The position numbers and the translations under genes are program-made. DNA of 64,000 nucleotides, from positions 273,737 through 337,736 of the forward strand of contig CAAAJI010000018.1 of assembly GCA_900642245.1 (NCBI GenBank), given 5' to 3'. Shown here in pieces: positions 21,531 through 33,629 of this stretch. The notes under the pieces are model-generated. The model ran no database searches. It had not been told where the DNA came from and was given only the letters and a program-made list of their open reading frames with translations. Every line of letters starts with the position of its first letter. Position 1 is the stretch's first letter. Source of the stretch: Fragilaria radians (Eukaryota; Bacillariophyta; Fragilariophyceae; Fragilariales; Fragilariaceae).

Positions 21531-24249
21531 AACTGCGGAGTAGGCATTCAATTCCAATTTGCTTTCACTACAACGTTGAGAATATGCCTGCAGAGCAGTG
21601 TGATAATGGGTGCTTCATATGGCCCATACAATGCATTCAGAGAATAATCAATTGGGATAGTATGACTCTAATTTTTCATCATCAAATAATCTCACCATAT
21701 CACTTGCAATTTCATCTACTCAATGAACAATTGCATTTTCTTGTGGACTGCAACTTATTGTGATTTTTATGTCATAATTGTCCTGTATACTTTTGAACTT
21801 ATGTTTCAATGGTCTTTCAGCGCAACTCTGTCCTGACTCACTGCAACAGGATACTATTCTCTATTTTGATAGTTTGGATGTAATGTTTCTCATGCTAATC
21901 TTGAAGGCTCATCATTATTATGTAGGGAATGAAATGTTCCTACCAGTTTAGAGTTTCTGCAATTTAGAAGTGGTATCAAAGTATCCTTCATCTTCATCAC
22001 CATTAAGGGTTGGATTAGTTAGAGTATGGAGTAGAGATCCAACCTACCTCGAATTGGTGTCTTTTAAAGTTCACTGATTGCTCGAACGGAAAAAACCAGA
22101 AATTCTTTATAGGTTGGATCTTCTTCAAGGTATTCTACATTTTCTATTGATTAGTATTCTGGAATGCATTATACTTCAATAAGTCTATCTTATGCCAAGA
22201 ATCGATGACTCTCAAAAGATAAAGCGCTTTCTGATATACCTGAATCAAGTGCTCTACTTGTCTGACAATCATATCGCTGGTTTGGTTCTATATTCACAAT
22301 ACTAGAAGACAACACTTTTGTAGACATGTCATTTTATACCAACATTCGGAGACGTTCTTCGTTGCTAGAACATGCTGAAATAGATTATTAGGATATCAGC
22401 TATAAAGCTCAACTAAATAAACAACAACGGAAAAAGATGGCTGATATATTTTCGTTTTGCAATTTTAGATAATAAAAAAGAGAGCTCTCTTAAATTTAGT
22501 TGATAATAAATCTCGTATGTTTTATGAAGTTTAACATCATGATTTAAATATTTTTTCTGCAGTCAAAGGATATTAGACATGTCAGCATAGCCTAAAGATC
22601 ATAAATCGCTCTAAATCATAGGCTGAACTAGAAATTTATTATAAAATCGAAGAATTGGATACTCAGGACTCAGTTTATTTAAGATAAAAACAAGAGTAGT
22701 TTTTCATATTTCCGTAAAATAAAACATAATTTTTCTACTTGCAATCTCTGACAGAGCAGGTTTACTTCATCTCGATTGTTTGGAACTACTCTCGTTTTGC
22801 ATTGTAGGCATACTATCATTGTTTGTCTTTTAAAGAGCTTGCATTGTGAATCTTCAATCTCTCACTTGAAAGTACCTGCACACTCCTATGGTCAGTATAC
22901 ACTGCAGATCTAATTGCACAGAGCATTTAAGTTCAAGTTCCTGTGGAAATGCGTTGCTCTAACAGCGATTTCAGATTTGGGTGTTGTCGCTAAAAGACCA
23001 GATTGAATCTCCCGTTTTAGAACGAAATCCATTTATGTATTTGGAAATTCTAATTCTGCTTATCTTCGAGATATTCTATGGAAGTGGAACGGTAATAAAG
23101 CTTAAAGGATATAGTGATACTAAAGGACACAGCACATATAATTGTGAATGTCAATAAATTATCGTTTTGTGGAGAGTTAACTAAACCTCTAAGAATTTTC
23201 GATGGTAAAGCTAGCATATTGAAAAACTGTAGAATAAGCACAACACCAACTTCAATATCAACAATTTTAAATTTTGAAATAATTCGATTCTCCATGGTGT
23301 TCACCTAGTTCTTTGATGCAAAATATGAGTTGAGAGTAAGGAACAACACTATTATTACTGCATGCCAATTTTTAATCGCTCATGTGCACAGTTAGCTAAA
23401 CTTCTACAAATTCTTTATGTCATAGCTACTATATCCATCAACTTTTCTTTAGAATAAACAGAACACCATCATAATTTCCTCTCTCAATTTGTTACATTTC
23501 GAATTGATTCGACACTAAATGGTGTTTACATAGATTTTCAAATCCATGACATGAATTGAGATTAGTAACGAAATGGAGAGCATTTTTGGTCAAAATGATT
23601 GGTTGCATTGAAATAATATATGTGGTTTAAAAAGGCACACAGATTTATTGTAAGACAAGTAACATGCTAGTTCGACTTGACTGAAAGTTATGGTCATTGT
23701 ATGTGGTAGATTGTAAACGGATCTTAATCATTCAATCATCTGGAAAAGATTTGGACAATTTTTCCATCTCTCTCTATTTGATCAAATTTGTTTCAATGTA
23801 CACGCTTCCATTTGAGATTTGCTTAAATATTTGCCTTACATGATATTCTTCCTTTTTCATGTAAATAATAAATAGATTAATTTATTCCTTCATTTCATTA
23901 TTGATGCCGTTAAATTCGAAATCTATTAGCATACATATGACAAGAATTGCCAAGCCTGCAAAAAAGTTGAAACGTTTTCAAAGTTTCTCTTTAGTTTGCC
24001 ACATAGACTTAACTTTCTCCTTAGAAGGGGTATCATTTTCTCCTCTTACCTCAAATTCTAAGTGATAAAAAAAGAGTGATTTCACAAATTAATTTGAGGG
24101 GTATTCGTACCAAAAATTTGTCATCAACTTAATTGATTCTGTTCATTAAAGCATCTCTGACGACTGAATTTGGCTTTTAAAGTTCAAGACTTCCGTATAA
24201 TGTCTTATGATTTTCAAGAAGCATAATCCTAGCTATAAAGTCTGTCAAG
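21531..24249. other. gene-poor region, possible retroelement remnant
   Basis: About 2.7 kb of AT-rich DNA with no supportable gene. At 21971-21982 the sequence tggtatcaaagt resembles the initiator-tRNA-Met primer binding site of Copia elements (canonical TGGTATCAGAGC). No long terminal repeat pair or gag/pol frame could be read beside it. Frames at 23050-23308 on both strands look like chance. Confidence 0.4.
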
Positions 24250-26883
24250 TCATTTTTTAAGGGGTGGATGCGATGTAATACTAAAATTTAAACTCTTCCT
24301 TAAGGTCTGGAATTGGTGATACCTCAACTTACCCTTCATCAGCATCGTCGAAGATGCCAAAATCTGGATTTTGAAATGGCGTTGAAGCTGCAGAGGCACC
24401 AAAGTTATCATTTGGACCCTTCGTTTCAGTGGGGCCACAATTATTTTCCGGAGGCTTAGTGTCCAAATTATCCGTTTGCAAACATTGTGATAAAGAGGAA
24501 TCACAATGATCAGAGCAAGTTTTAGAGTTCATTTCATCTGCTTTCAAAGATATGGATTCAGAGGGGATGCAATCATCATTCTGAGTTTTAGTGTCCATAT
24601 TATCTGATTGCAAAGATATGGATTCAGAGGGGATGCAAACATCATTGTGAGTCTTAGTGTCCATATCATCTGATTGCGAAGACATGGATTCATCAAGGCC
24701 AACACTGTTATTCGGAGATTTAGTGTCAGAATCAGCTGCTTCCAAAGGCATGGAATTAGATTGGGAAATCTTATTATTCAGAGATTTAGTGTCGATGTCA
24801 TCTGTTTGCAAAGACATGGACTGCAAGAACGAAATACTAAATGTCTTTGATGGTACGGGAACCTGAGTGTTCTCAACATTTATGATGCATCCTGGTGTAT
24901 CAAGATTGATTTCGGTCGGAAAAAATCTTTTTGAGCAAGAATTTCGTCTTTGCATTGAATCCCTTGTGAAAGGTACCCTCAAAAGTTTTGTATCACCGTT
25001 AACTTTAGTTGATTCAAATTCTTCGTTTCTTCGAATATTCTGTGTCTTAAGTCTCTTGACCTTACGAGATCCATTCTCAGAGTCCTGATCTTCAGGAGCA
25101 TTGATTTGGGGGAACACAGGACGATGTTGGACGCTCTCTTCAAGCTTCTTGTTCAAGCTTTGTTGCTGGAATCCATGAAATAGCGCTCCCCTTTTAGCGT
25201 TATGCAGTTTAGGAAATGTATATGGTAAGGGGTTTTCACGTGAATTCAGCCTTCCAGATAAAAGGGTGGAAATATTTCTCACAGGGAAATCAAAACAATT
25301 CGCCATGTTACGATCTTCTCCAGAGTTCCAAGAATTAAGATTTCGGAAATCATCTTGTCTCAAGCAAGTGCCCTGGATATTCGAATTGATTGCCATTTGA
25401 TGAATCCCTGATAAAGCCGACTCGCTTTGATTGTGCTGTGAAAAGAAATAACCTGGGGATTGGATTAAGCTTTGCATCCTGGGTCCAATTAGTCGAGAGG
25501 GAAGAGCACTTTGGAATCCTAGTTCTCTTTTATTGATTCCTGATCCTATTGCAGTCGATTGGAATTGGCTCAGAATGCCAAGTCTATTATCAGGAAAATT
25601 TATCCTTGGATCACAAATCTCATTAGGGTTCTCGATTTCATCGGAGTTATTTTCGGGAGCCTTAGGCTTTTTGGTTCTTAGCCCTCCTCGGTGGGCTTCC
25701 CAGATAAATCCTATCGAATCCAATAGGTTAACACGTTCTGTTGTAAGTCGGGATGTTTTACCTTCACGGAGAAGTTTGAACTCCTTGAAATTTAAATGTG
25801 AGTTTTAGTGAGAGGCATCAAATCGTTCGGACACACTTTAGCACGACAATGCTTACTTGTCTCTGGGTACTGACCCAATTAGCTAATTTAACGTTTTTCT
25901 TTCCGAGTAAAGGGAGATGAAGTTTAGAGCAAGAACAGTTATTTATGAAATTCGATTCAAAATATTCCTACCTTGTAACCCATCGGCACGAGACAAGTTC
26001 CTGGATATTTAGGCAGAGTCAGAGAAAGCGAGAAAGCTTGTGCCTAAAAAGTGGATGAAGGCGTCAAAAAGAAATAAAAAAATCCTTACCGTAATATTTT
26101 TTGAACAAACACAATTCTCGAAATCTCAGTTCCCAAGGCACGTGCCTGTTCATTGAATAGTTGATCAATAAGAAATGCATCAATAATATAAAGTGAAGAA
26201 ACTGGGTGAGAAAAAAGGATTATCTCCATACGTCAAAATCAATTATGAACTCTTTTTCGAAGCTTACGATGCTATCGTATCTATGCGACATTCAAAGATA
26301 ATGCGTGACTTACCTGGGATCTGTTGTCGCCCAAACAAACCCTGAACATCAATATAGAAAGAAAACTAAGCAAACATATTTTCTCCATTATTCATTGGAG
26401 GTAAACGTACCGATTGCCTCTAACATAGCAGCCCTTTCTGGGGTCATTGGGGTAGATGCACAACTTCCAGAGACTAAAATTTTATACTGGAAAAAAGTTA
26501 AACAAAAGAGTCAGAAAATGAAAGTGAGAATATATGAACAAGAAAATCAAAGAATGATGCTTTCCACTCCCACACACCTGTCGCCTTTGAGTGGAAACCC
26601 ATGCACCAAGAGCTTGATTTTCACGGTAACGATTTGGAACCAAGCAATGTCCATACGTCGACCTGAATTCAACTAATTGATCATACATTGTTTGCCATTT
26701 ACTTTGCTGAATATTCGTACCCCCTTCCGGTTTCATACAGTTCGGTTCGTCTTCACCGATGAGATTGAGTTTTTCGCTTTCGCTGGAACCAGGAATGCTT
26801 GAATTTACACCTTGATCGATGCAGCTCGAAATAGCACAGCAATGTGTAAGCGTTCCACTGTCATCGCTACCTGATTGTAACAT
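24250..26883 (-). CDS. multi-exon helicase-associated (HA) domain protein
   Basis: Eight exons on the minus strand: 26883-26578, 26486-26411, 26341-26314, 26145-26090, 26000-25972, 25898-25857, 25783-24333 and 24280-24250. All introns are GT-AG and all junctions keep frame, giving 672 residues. Two HA domains are assembled across exons. The first has WQTMYDQLVEF, GHCLVPNRY and LGAWVSTQRRQ, then MTPERAAMLEAIG and FVWA. The second has WELRFRELCLFKKYYG, TCLVPMGYK and LANWVSTQRQ, then EFKLLREG and LLDSIGFIWE. The long last part is Ser/Asn-rich and holds six 22-residue repeats (see repeat entry). HA domains are thought to bind nucleic acid; the role here is unknown. If the final intron is not used, the protein stops at 24329 (DEG end). 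Confidence 0.8.
24426..24821 (-). repeat. 66-bp coding tandem repeat (six units)
   Basis: Six consecutive 66-bp units encode 22-residue repeats of the type S-M/I-S-L-Q-S/T-D-D/N-M-D-T-K-T/S, followed by a variable Asn/Asp/Cys/Ser half. The two central units (SISLQSDNMDTKT and SMSSQSDDMDTKT type) are nearly identical at DNA level, indicating recent expansion, while the outer units have diverged. Confidence 0.9.
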
Positions 26884-29534
26884 TTGGATTTAGTTTTGCA
26901 TGTGCTCGCTGTTAAGGGAATCAATTTATTCGTGTTGATCAGCCTATGGAAACTTCGTATAGATAGTAGAAATTCGAAATATTCTGCTTAATAATTGCTT
27001 GTAGAGGTCGTAAAAGGTTGAAACTCTTTGCAACTTTATTATGGAAGATTTCTTTCGAATTCCTTAAAGTATAAAATCGACCGCTGTTTCGATGTTGCGA
27101 CAAAGCTCCGACTTTCCTTACAAACTTTATGGAATGCCTTAAATTAAATGATAATTCGTATTATCTAAGCAGTTAGAACAACCCTTAAGCGAAAAAAGTT
27201 TACTCGAGATAAATATTCGTATTTATTATTTTGCGGGCAGAAAACTCACAAGAACTAGGGACCGGATTGATTCCGACAAATGACCGCTTTTCCTCCAAGT
27301 ACAATTTAGTAGCAATACTACGTACCCTTTTTTACTCCTTAACACGTAGATTAGTTCCGGAAAATTTACAAGAGCTTTTTGTATAACCCTTGATGTGAGT
27401 TATAATGACCGATAAATACTGGTCCGGAAACCTACGGCATCAAAATGCACTACGGCACTAGTCTGTGGTAACCATCGTCACAGGTCCTTGAACAATAGTA
27501 GGCAAACGTTTCAGTTGCCAAGATGCTCTGCAAATACTTGAAATAATATAATCACTGGTACTAGAAGTTTTTGTTTCACCTAAGAAAAAGTCTGTGATAA
27601 AACTGGCACCCAGGATCTGAAAACTATTCCCGTGAAAAACTGCAGCACTCTAACGCAAAATTTAGTTGACAAATATTCCCTTTCTACCAACATTCTCAAT
27701 TCAAGATATAGGCCTGTAAGCTTAGATGACATTCGTTAGTCTGAAGGGATCTGACAGTATGGAATGCTGATAAATTCATGATAATTAGCTCGAGTTAGAA
27801 TAACCAGCCTTAGCTAGGTCTAGGGAGGAGCAATTCTGTCATATGGTGGCATTTTTAACAGCTGTCATCAAGATGTGTGAGAAAATAGATCCAGAGTAAA
27901 AATATCTGCAACAACAATGAAAGCGTTACTGATGAAGTGGAATAATGCGAAATATGAACCTTGCTATTGTTCGTAAATATGGGAGAAAAGATGAAAAGCA
28001 AGGAAATATGATGAAAAGAGTCAGAAACATCCAGATTTTCTAGTCATAAGGTAATGCTCTATGCAGGAGATTGAGATAGACAGTAATGTCCTATTTTAAG
28101 CAAATCATGAAAACTACTTTTGATTTCTTATCGTAATAGATCAGAGTCTTGACTGACTAATTTCCCATTATCATGCTTTTTTTAGATCAGTCTGTTGTTT
28201 GTTATTTCCCGTCTATGTTGGCACGTCATACATCTTTTGACTGCTCTATATTTTAAGCTTAACATTTATATTATATAAATTTCATGAAGCACATGTGATT
28301 TATTGTCACCTAAACTTTAGAGACCTTTGATTAGTATCATCAAAAACTTGTCAACAAAAAGTAATAGGCATTGTCCTTTTCAGTTATTTTTTTATATACC
28401 AATTCATCTGATATCTTTATCGTCTATATTAGCGTGTACTAGAAACACTGGGCATCTCCAAATGTTGTTATGAAGTAAATTTAATCTCTTTTCTAGATGT
28501 ATTTGACGTGCTCAACTATAACCTTAAAGTATTTCCTTCTAGGATCGTAGAATATGGTACAAGTAATTTGATCACAGCAGTTGTGATTGCTTTACTAGAG
28601 ATCTGTTGATCGGCTTTGACTTCTCTATCTAGCCCACCACAGTCAGGAGTTCATTCTCAATCAATTCAAGAATGTCAACTCACTCAGTTGATACCAAGAA
28701 ACAGGACAGGGTAAGTGGAAGTCTCACGGCTATAGCCTTCACATATCACAAAAAATGATTTAAATTACTTGATTTATTGAATTATCCTATTTTTATACTT
28801 TAATCATGTTTTTTCTGCTTTTGACTTATTTAATGAAGACTTAGGGGCCACTGTCATTGGTAAATGTACAGTTTTTGTTGATGATTTCTTCCAAAGCCTC
28901 AAACTGGTAACGTTGGTCTTGTCATTAGCAAATAGTCTTTTGTTAGATTTATTGACAAGGAATTAGTTGCATGAAAAGGATAGCATTATGACTCATTTCA
29001 GAATCAAGAATAAGATGGCAAAAGGTATTGTTGCCAATTGATATTTCACAGGCGGCTGCTTAGACGCCAGGCTCGTGCATTGACAAGAGAAGGCTGAGTC
29101 ATACAGTCTTCTACTGCTCTGTGGCAATTCAATTCCAAGAAACGCAATCACACAAATTCAAGTCAAGTTTTTCTGTACCTACTTTTGTTGTTTTTGGTAG
29201 AGTCTAAGTCCTGGTGTGAGACATCAGCAATTTGATATAGTTAAATAGGAAAAAATAATTTACTTTGATGATGAATTGTAACCCCTATAACTGAAAGTAA
29301 ACTAGCTTACATAGATTTTCGCTGAAATTCAAAAGGATTTTGTTCTAATTTTCCTTCATTGACATGAAACAATAAGGCTTCTCAATGCGATGAGTTGGAT
29401 TGCTGCATTCATCAACATCAAACTTGATTGAATTCAATTAAAACATCACTGCGTAAAAAATCGCAATTGAGACTTGTTGAAGAATTCAATCGTAACTTCA
29501 CGCTTCTTCATCCTTACCTTCAGTACCCAGAAAA
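26884..29534. other. gene-poor region with a dispersed repeat copy
   Basis: About 2.65 kb with no confident gene. It carries copy A of the dispersed repeat (28070-28388). A short ATG reading at 28674 (MSTHSVDTKKQDR) ends at a good donor gtaagt, but no second exon could be tied to it. Confidence 0.45.
28070..28388 (+). repeat. dispersed repeat, copy A
   Basis: Similar in the same orientation to 38445-38724. Shared blocks include tcttgactg, agatcagtct, cttttgactgctct, agcacatgtgatt, the run around cacctaaa-c/t-tttagagacctttgatt, and cttttcagtt. Copy A has about 30 extra bases before cttttgactgctct. No open frame or terminal inverted repeat was seen. Confidence 0.8.
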
Positions 29535-32211
29535 CTAAAAATCTTTGAAAAGAGCTTGTTGCGCTGCGTTTATTTGAGGCTTATTTGATGTAGGCTCATT
29601 CTCTACGTGGCGATAGGAATCAAAATGTGATGCATCTAGTGGGTCCTTAATCCTTGGAACCCATGGAGCTGGAACCTTTTTCTTTAAAAGCTTTTCGACG
29701 TCAATGACATTGAACCAGGCATGGTCTCGAATATCCATATCACCTCTGGCCAGGCAGCCGAAACGATTCGTTTGACGGCGAACAATTAGACGTTGAATCA
29801 AATCTTGTGCTTGGTCATTCATACTAGCTAGGCCAGGTGGAAAAGAATATTTCACTTGAACGATACGCTTGAAGAGACTAACTTGATCAGTCCCATATGA
29901 GTAAAACGGAGAACGCCCCACTAACATTTCATAAATCAAAACCCCAAGAGCCCAATAATCGACACCCTTATCATGACCCTTAGATAAAATAATCTCAGGC
30001 GCGAGATATTCAGGAGTACCACATAAGGTGTACGTCTTATCAACGACAATTTTTGCAAACCCCAAGTCAACTAGAACGCAGTAACCTTTGCTGTCGATCA
30101 AAATGTTTTCAGGCTTCAAATCACGATAGGAAATACTTCTATGATGAAGATGACTCAGGGATTCAAGGATACACGCAGCATAAAATCGGGAATTCGCATT
30201 TGGGATGCCGTCTCGAGTCTCCGTGTGGATGACAGAAAACAACTCTCCTCCTTGAACTAATTCAATGAGCATATACAAATTTCGTTCGTCTTGAAATGTA
30301 GAGACGAGATTGACCACAAATGGATGATGAAGTGAGGACATGATGTTTTTTTCACGTATCACTCCCTCTACTTGGTGGTGACCGATGATTTCTTTTTTAC
30401 TCAACATTTTCAACGCATAGGGAGTTCCATTTCGTTTGTGGCTAACGAGCCAGACCTTCCCGAATGTACCAACTCCCAGAATTCTGAATTTCACAAGGTC
30501 GACAAATCGAATTGAGCGATTCAATGGCGTTTGCGCCGGTGGCAATGGCTTTCCAAGGCGATTGATATCTCCAATAACACTTGCAATTGCACGCTTGGTA
30601 AGAATTCCACACTTAACATTCGTTTGTGCAGTGATTGTTTGTTGGCTGAGAGCACCATCTGGATCCTTGAGAGATTTTTCTCCAAAATAATCCCCCTCCA
30701 CAAGAGTTGAAATGACTCCATTACTATTGGCTACTAAAACTCTTCCAACACTTATTATATAAAGATTTTGAGGAGCGGGCTTTCCCTCCTCGGCAAGAAT
30801 ATCGCCTTTCTTGAATTCGACATCCGTGACAAGATCCGTCAAACGGGACATTTCATAGGGCTGGAAATGTGAATGAGCAAAAATAGGAACACCCATCAAC
30901 AAACGCTTCTTCATCGAATGATCAATTAACCCTTGCAAGGAACCCAATGTCTTTTCAAACGTATCTCGAGACAAACATAAAGTAGTACATGGAGTTAAGG
31001 CCGTAACATTAGCTACACGAGGTTCACCAGTAAGAAGTGCTCGTTCTCCAAACCAATCACCAGGACCAAGTATCTGATCTACGTATTGGCTATCGCCGAA
31101 TCCTATATCATGTACTTTGACTGTACCATCCCGAAGTATGTAGAAAACTTCACCTACATCACCTTTGTTAATGATTCTCTCTCCGACTGGAAAGGACACG
31201 CTAGTGAGGGCATCGATAATTTTGATAAATATGCGTTCTTCAAGTTGTGATAAGAAGGGTACTTTCCGAAGGACTTCACGAATGTCCTTCTGTTGGCTGG
31301 AGGTGTTTTTAGCCAACATGTGACGGAAGGTTCTCTGATCGACTTTCCAAAGGCGGCAATCTGTGGTGGCCAGACATGTGGCTGCACGGGGACAATTGTA
31401 GAGGAGAGCCAACTCTCCGAAGGAAGCCCCTCGAGAACAGGAGCCTACATGTTGGCCGTCTACAATAAAGTTGATATTTCCTTCTTCCACCACGTAAAAG
31501 TAATCCCCAACTCGGCCTTGTTGAATAATTGTGATTCCAGAAGGGACTGTTTCCATCATCATGGCGTCAATAAGGTTACGACGCTCTCTAGGTGAAAGAG
31601 AGGCAAAGATAAAGTTATCGGCTAGAGAGTTGTCAATAAACTGAATAGCAGCATCTGACTTTGGAAAGCTTGGAATGACAAAATTTTCTGTCATATCGAG
31701 GGGTTGGGCAAATACATTTTTTCCACGTTGAACTCGATTGTGAATAAGAATTTTCTTTTCACGTTCGACTGCATCTGGATTCTTCTCATCGGCAGAGCGA
31801 TTGTGATCATTGCTTACTCCGTAAGGAGAAGGGGAAGAAGTGTTCTGTTTCTAAAAACGAAAGCCGTTTTACATTAGAATTGCATATAATTTATCTTGAA
31901 CATGAGGCATTTAACGAAAGGATGGAAAAGAAACAAGGCAAAGATTCGATTTGATTTGACTCTACTTCAAGTAGGATTCATCCACACACAAAATTAATGA
32001 TTCTAAAAATAAATGGGGTCATTCATATGGACATTGTACACAGCGCAAACCCAGCTTAATCAAAACATACCACAGAATCACCATGAGGCTGTTGGACGAC
32101 TTCACGTGGTCTACTGGGTGGTACTCCAAAAGATGTTGTCGCCACATTTGACTGGGCTGGTTGCTGCTCGGCTTTCTTCTTGCCAAGGTTGAAACGAAAA
32201 GGTATTTTCAT
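29535..32211 (-). CDS. cyclic-nucleotide-dependent protein kinase (PKG-like)
   Basis: Two exons, 32211-32071 and 31850-29535 (220-nt GT-AG intron, phase 0), give 818 residues. Three cyclic-nucleotide-binding domains lie at about 126-225, 243-351 and 364-475, and an AGC-type kinase domain at about 500-760 with a C-terminal extension. The first phosphate-binding cassette reads FGELALLYNCPRAAT and the second FGERALLTGEPRVANV, while the third (FGEKSLKDPDGALSQ) lacks the Arg. Kinase motifs: Gly loop LGVGTFGKVW, Lys in YALKML, catalytic YRDLKPEN, DLGFAK in place of DFG, activation loop TLCGTPEYLAPE. One chain holding both sensor and kinase is the PKG layout. Ligand preference is uncertain because the Thr/Ser that favours cGMP is Ala or Val here. 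It is divergent from the PAS-LRR-REC gene. Confidence 0.92.
31851..32070 (-). other. intron of the PKG-like gene
   Basis: Donor GTG|gtatgt and acceptor cgtttttag|AAACAG on the minus strand. Removal joins an N-terminal 47-residue exon (MKIPFRFNLGKKK...) to the open frame that precedes the first cyclic-nucleotide domain. Confidence 0.8.
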
Positions 32212-33290
32212 TGTCAAGAGTCCACGTTTTATGCTCCAATATCCGAACTCCAAAAACCCCCTAACTACCTGTTTTTCTACTATACTAGCAAATCTACTAT
32301 TACTTGCTGGTAACACAAAAAGCTGCCCGAGGCACTGCTAGTATCGTGAAAAACGACATTGAAAAATTGTCCTCTTATAATTAAGCCGAAAAAGACTCCT
32401 GCAATTGGTCATCTTGCGTAACTTAGAATTCTGTACTAAGGGGGGAACTATTATTGCAGCCTGTATGTCATAGCAAACGTTTATAGGAAGAAAAATAGAC
32501 ATTTCGAAAACCCCAAGAACACAACAATTTAGAGTTCGAGGAATGACGTAAAGATACGTTGACAACCAAATTGTCCTAGATTTTGTCATCGAAATACGTA
32601 ACTACTCTTCCGAATCAGAATCAAAGTAGCATCACAAGCAAAGCAAATCGACATTGTGATGGCACATGAACAAATTCACCTATTCGCCTCGGAAATTATT
32701 ATGATTCGTGGTGAGGTGTGATGAGGGGATACATATTGACACTTGTTTGTTATCAAGCACGGAGCTATAATACACGCGTTACAATTGGCGGCAACATTTT
32801 CGTGTAACATCGTCATGTCATATCCCAAAGCAAAAACAAGGGAACAAGGTACTAACTTAGTTTCCAAGACAAAATTCCAAAGGATGACATGCATATAGTT
32901 ATTATCTTTAAATAAGTTGGATACAATTCGTTTCATTTCATCATTTGTATTTTGAGTGTTTGATGCTTGTTTGTTTAGTTTAGTCATGTAAAGATAATGC
33001 AGCTATTATATATAGTCTGAATGAATCTTTGAAAAGCAAAATGCCAAACCATCAGCTTGTCTAATATATCTATTTGACTAAATAGGGAATGCACCTAAAA
33101 CAATCTTTGATTTTTGTATTCGTTGAACTTCATCCACCCGATCCATACGTAACACAATAAATGGAAAAAGGTGTCGTTTGAAAATGCGATAAGTATTTTG
33201 GGACATTCGAGTAGGACAGTAGAAGGACAGACTGGAGTCATACCATACGAGTTTTTACAATGTTCTCAAATTATTAGTTCCAATAGTAGG
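32212..33290. promoter_or_regulatory. shared divergent intergenic region
   Basis: About 1.08 kb between the start codons of the PKG-like gene (minus) and the PAS-LRR-REC gene (plus). It must contain both promoters. No specific factor site was identified. An open frame from GTG 33171 continues into the plus-strand gene but has no ATG and an in-frame TAA just upstream, so it is treated as leader. Confidence 0.5.
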
Positions 33291-33593
33291 ATGATTGCCG
33301 CAGCTCAAGCCGCCGCTGAAGCAGCAATGAGAGAAGCTATGGAGAGAGACCGCTCTCACTCTCAAAATCAACATAGTCATCAATATCCCAGTCTTTATGA
33401 ACAAGTTAATCCGCAACGAGTTCAGAGTACGTCGAACTTACTACAATATCAACAAATAAATCAAGAATCTTCGCAAGACATTGCCACACAAAATTTGTTA
33501 AATGAAATGGTTGCATTAAGTGGCGGTCGTGATATATTCACCCTAGAATCAATGTTAGAGCTTATGACACAACAGGAAGAACTGCAACAGGAA

Positions 33594-33629
<36 letters not shown>

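Noticed and set aside
20894..21647. Long open frames across the N gap
   Set aside because: Created by N and the AAAGG repeat, not coding.
28674..28712. Short ATG exon-like reading followed by gtaagt
   Set aside because: No downstream exon could be joined with confidence.
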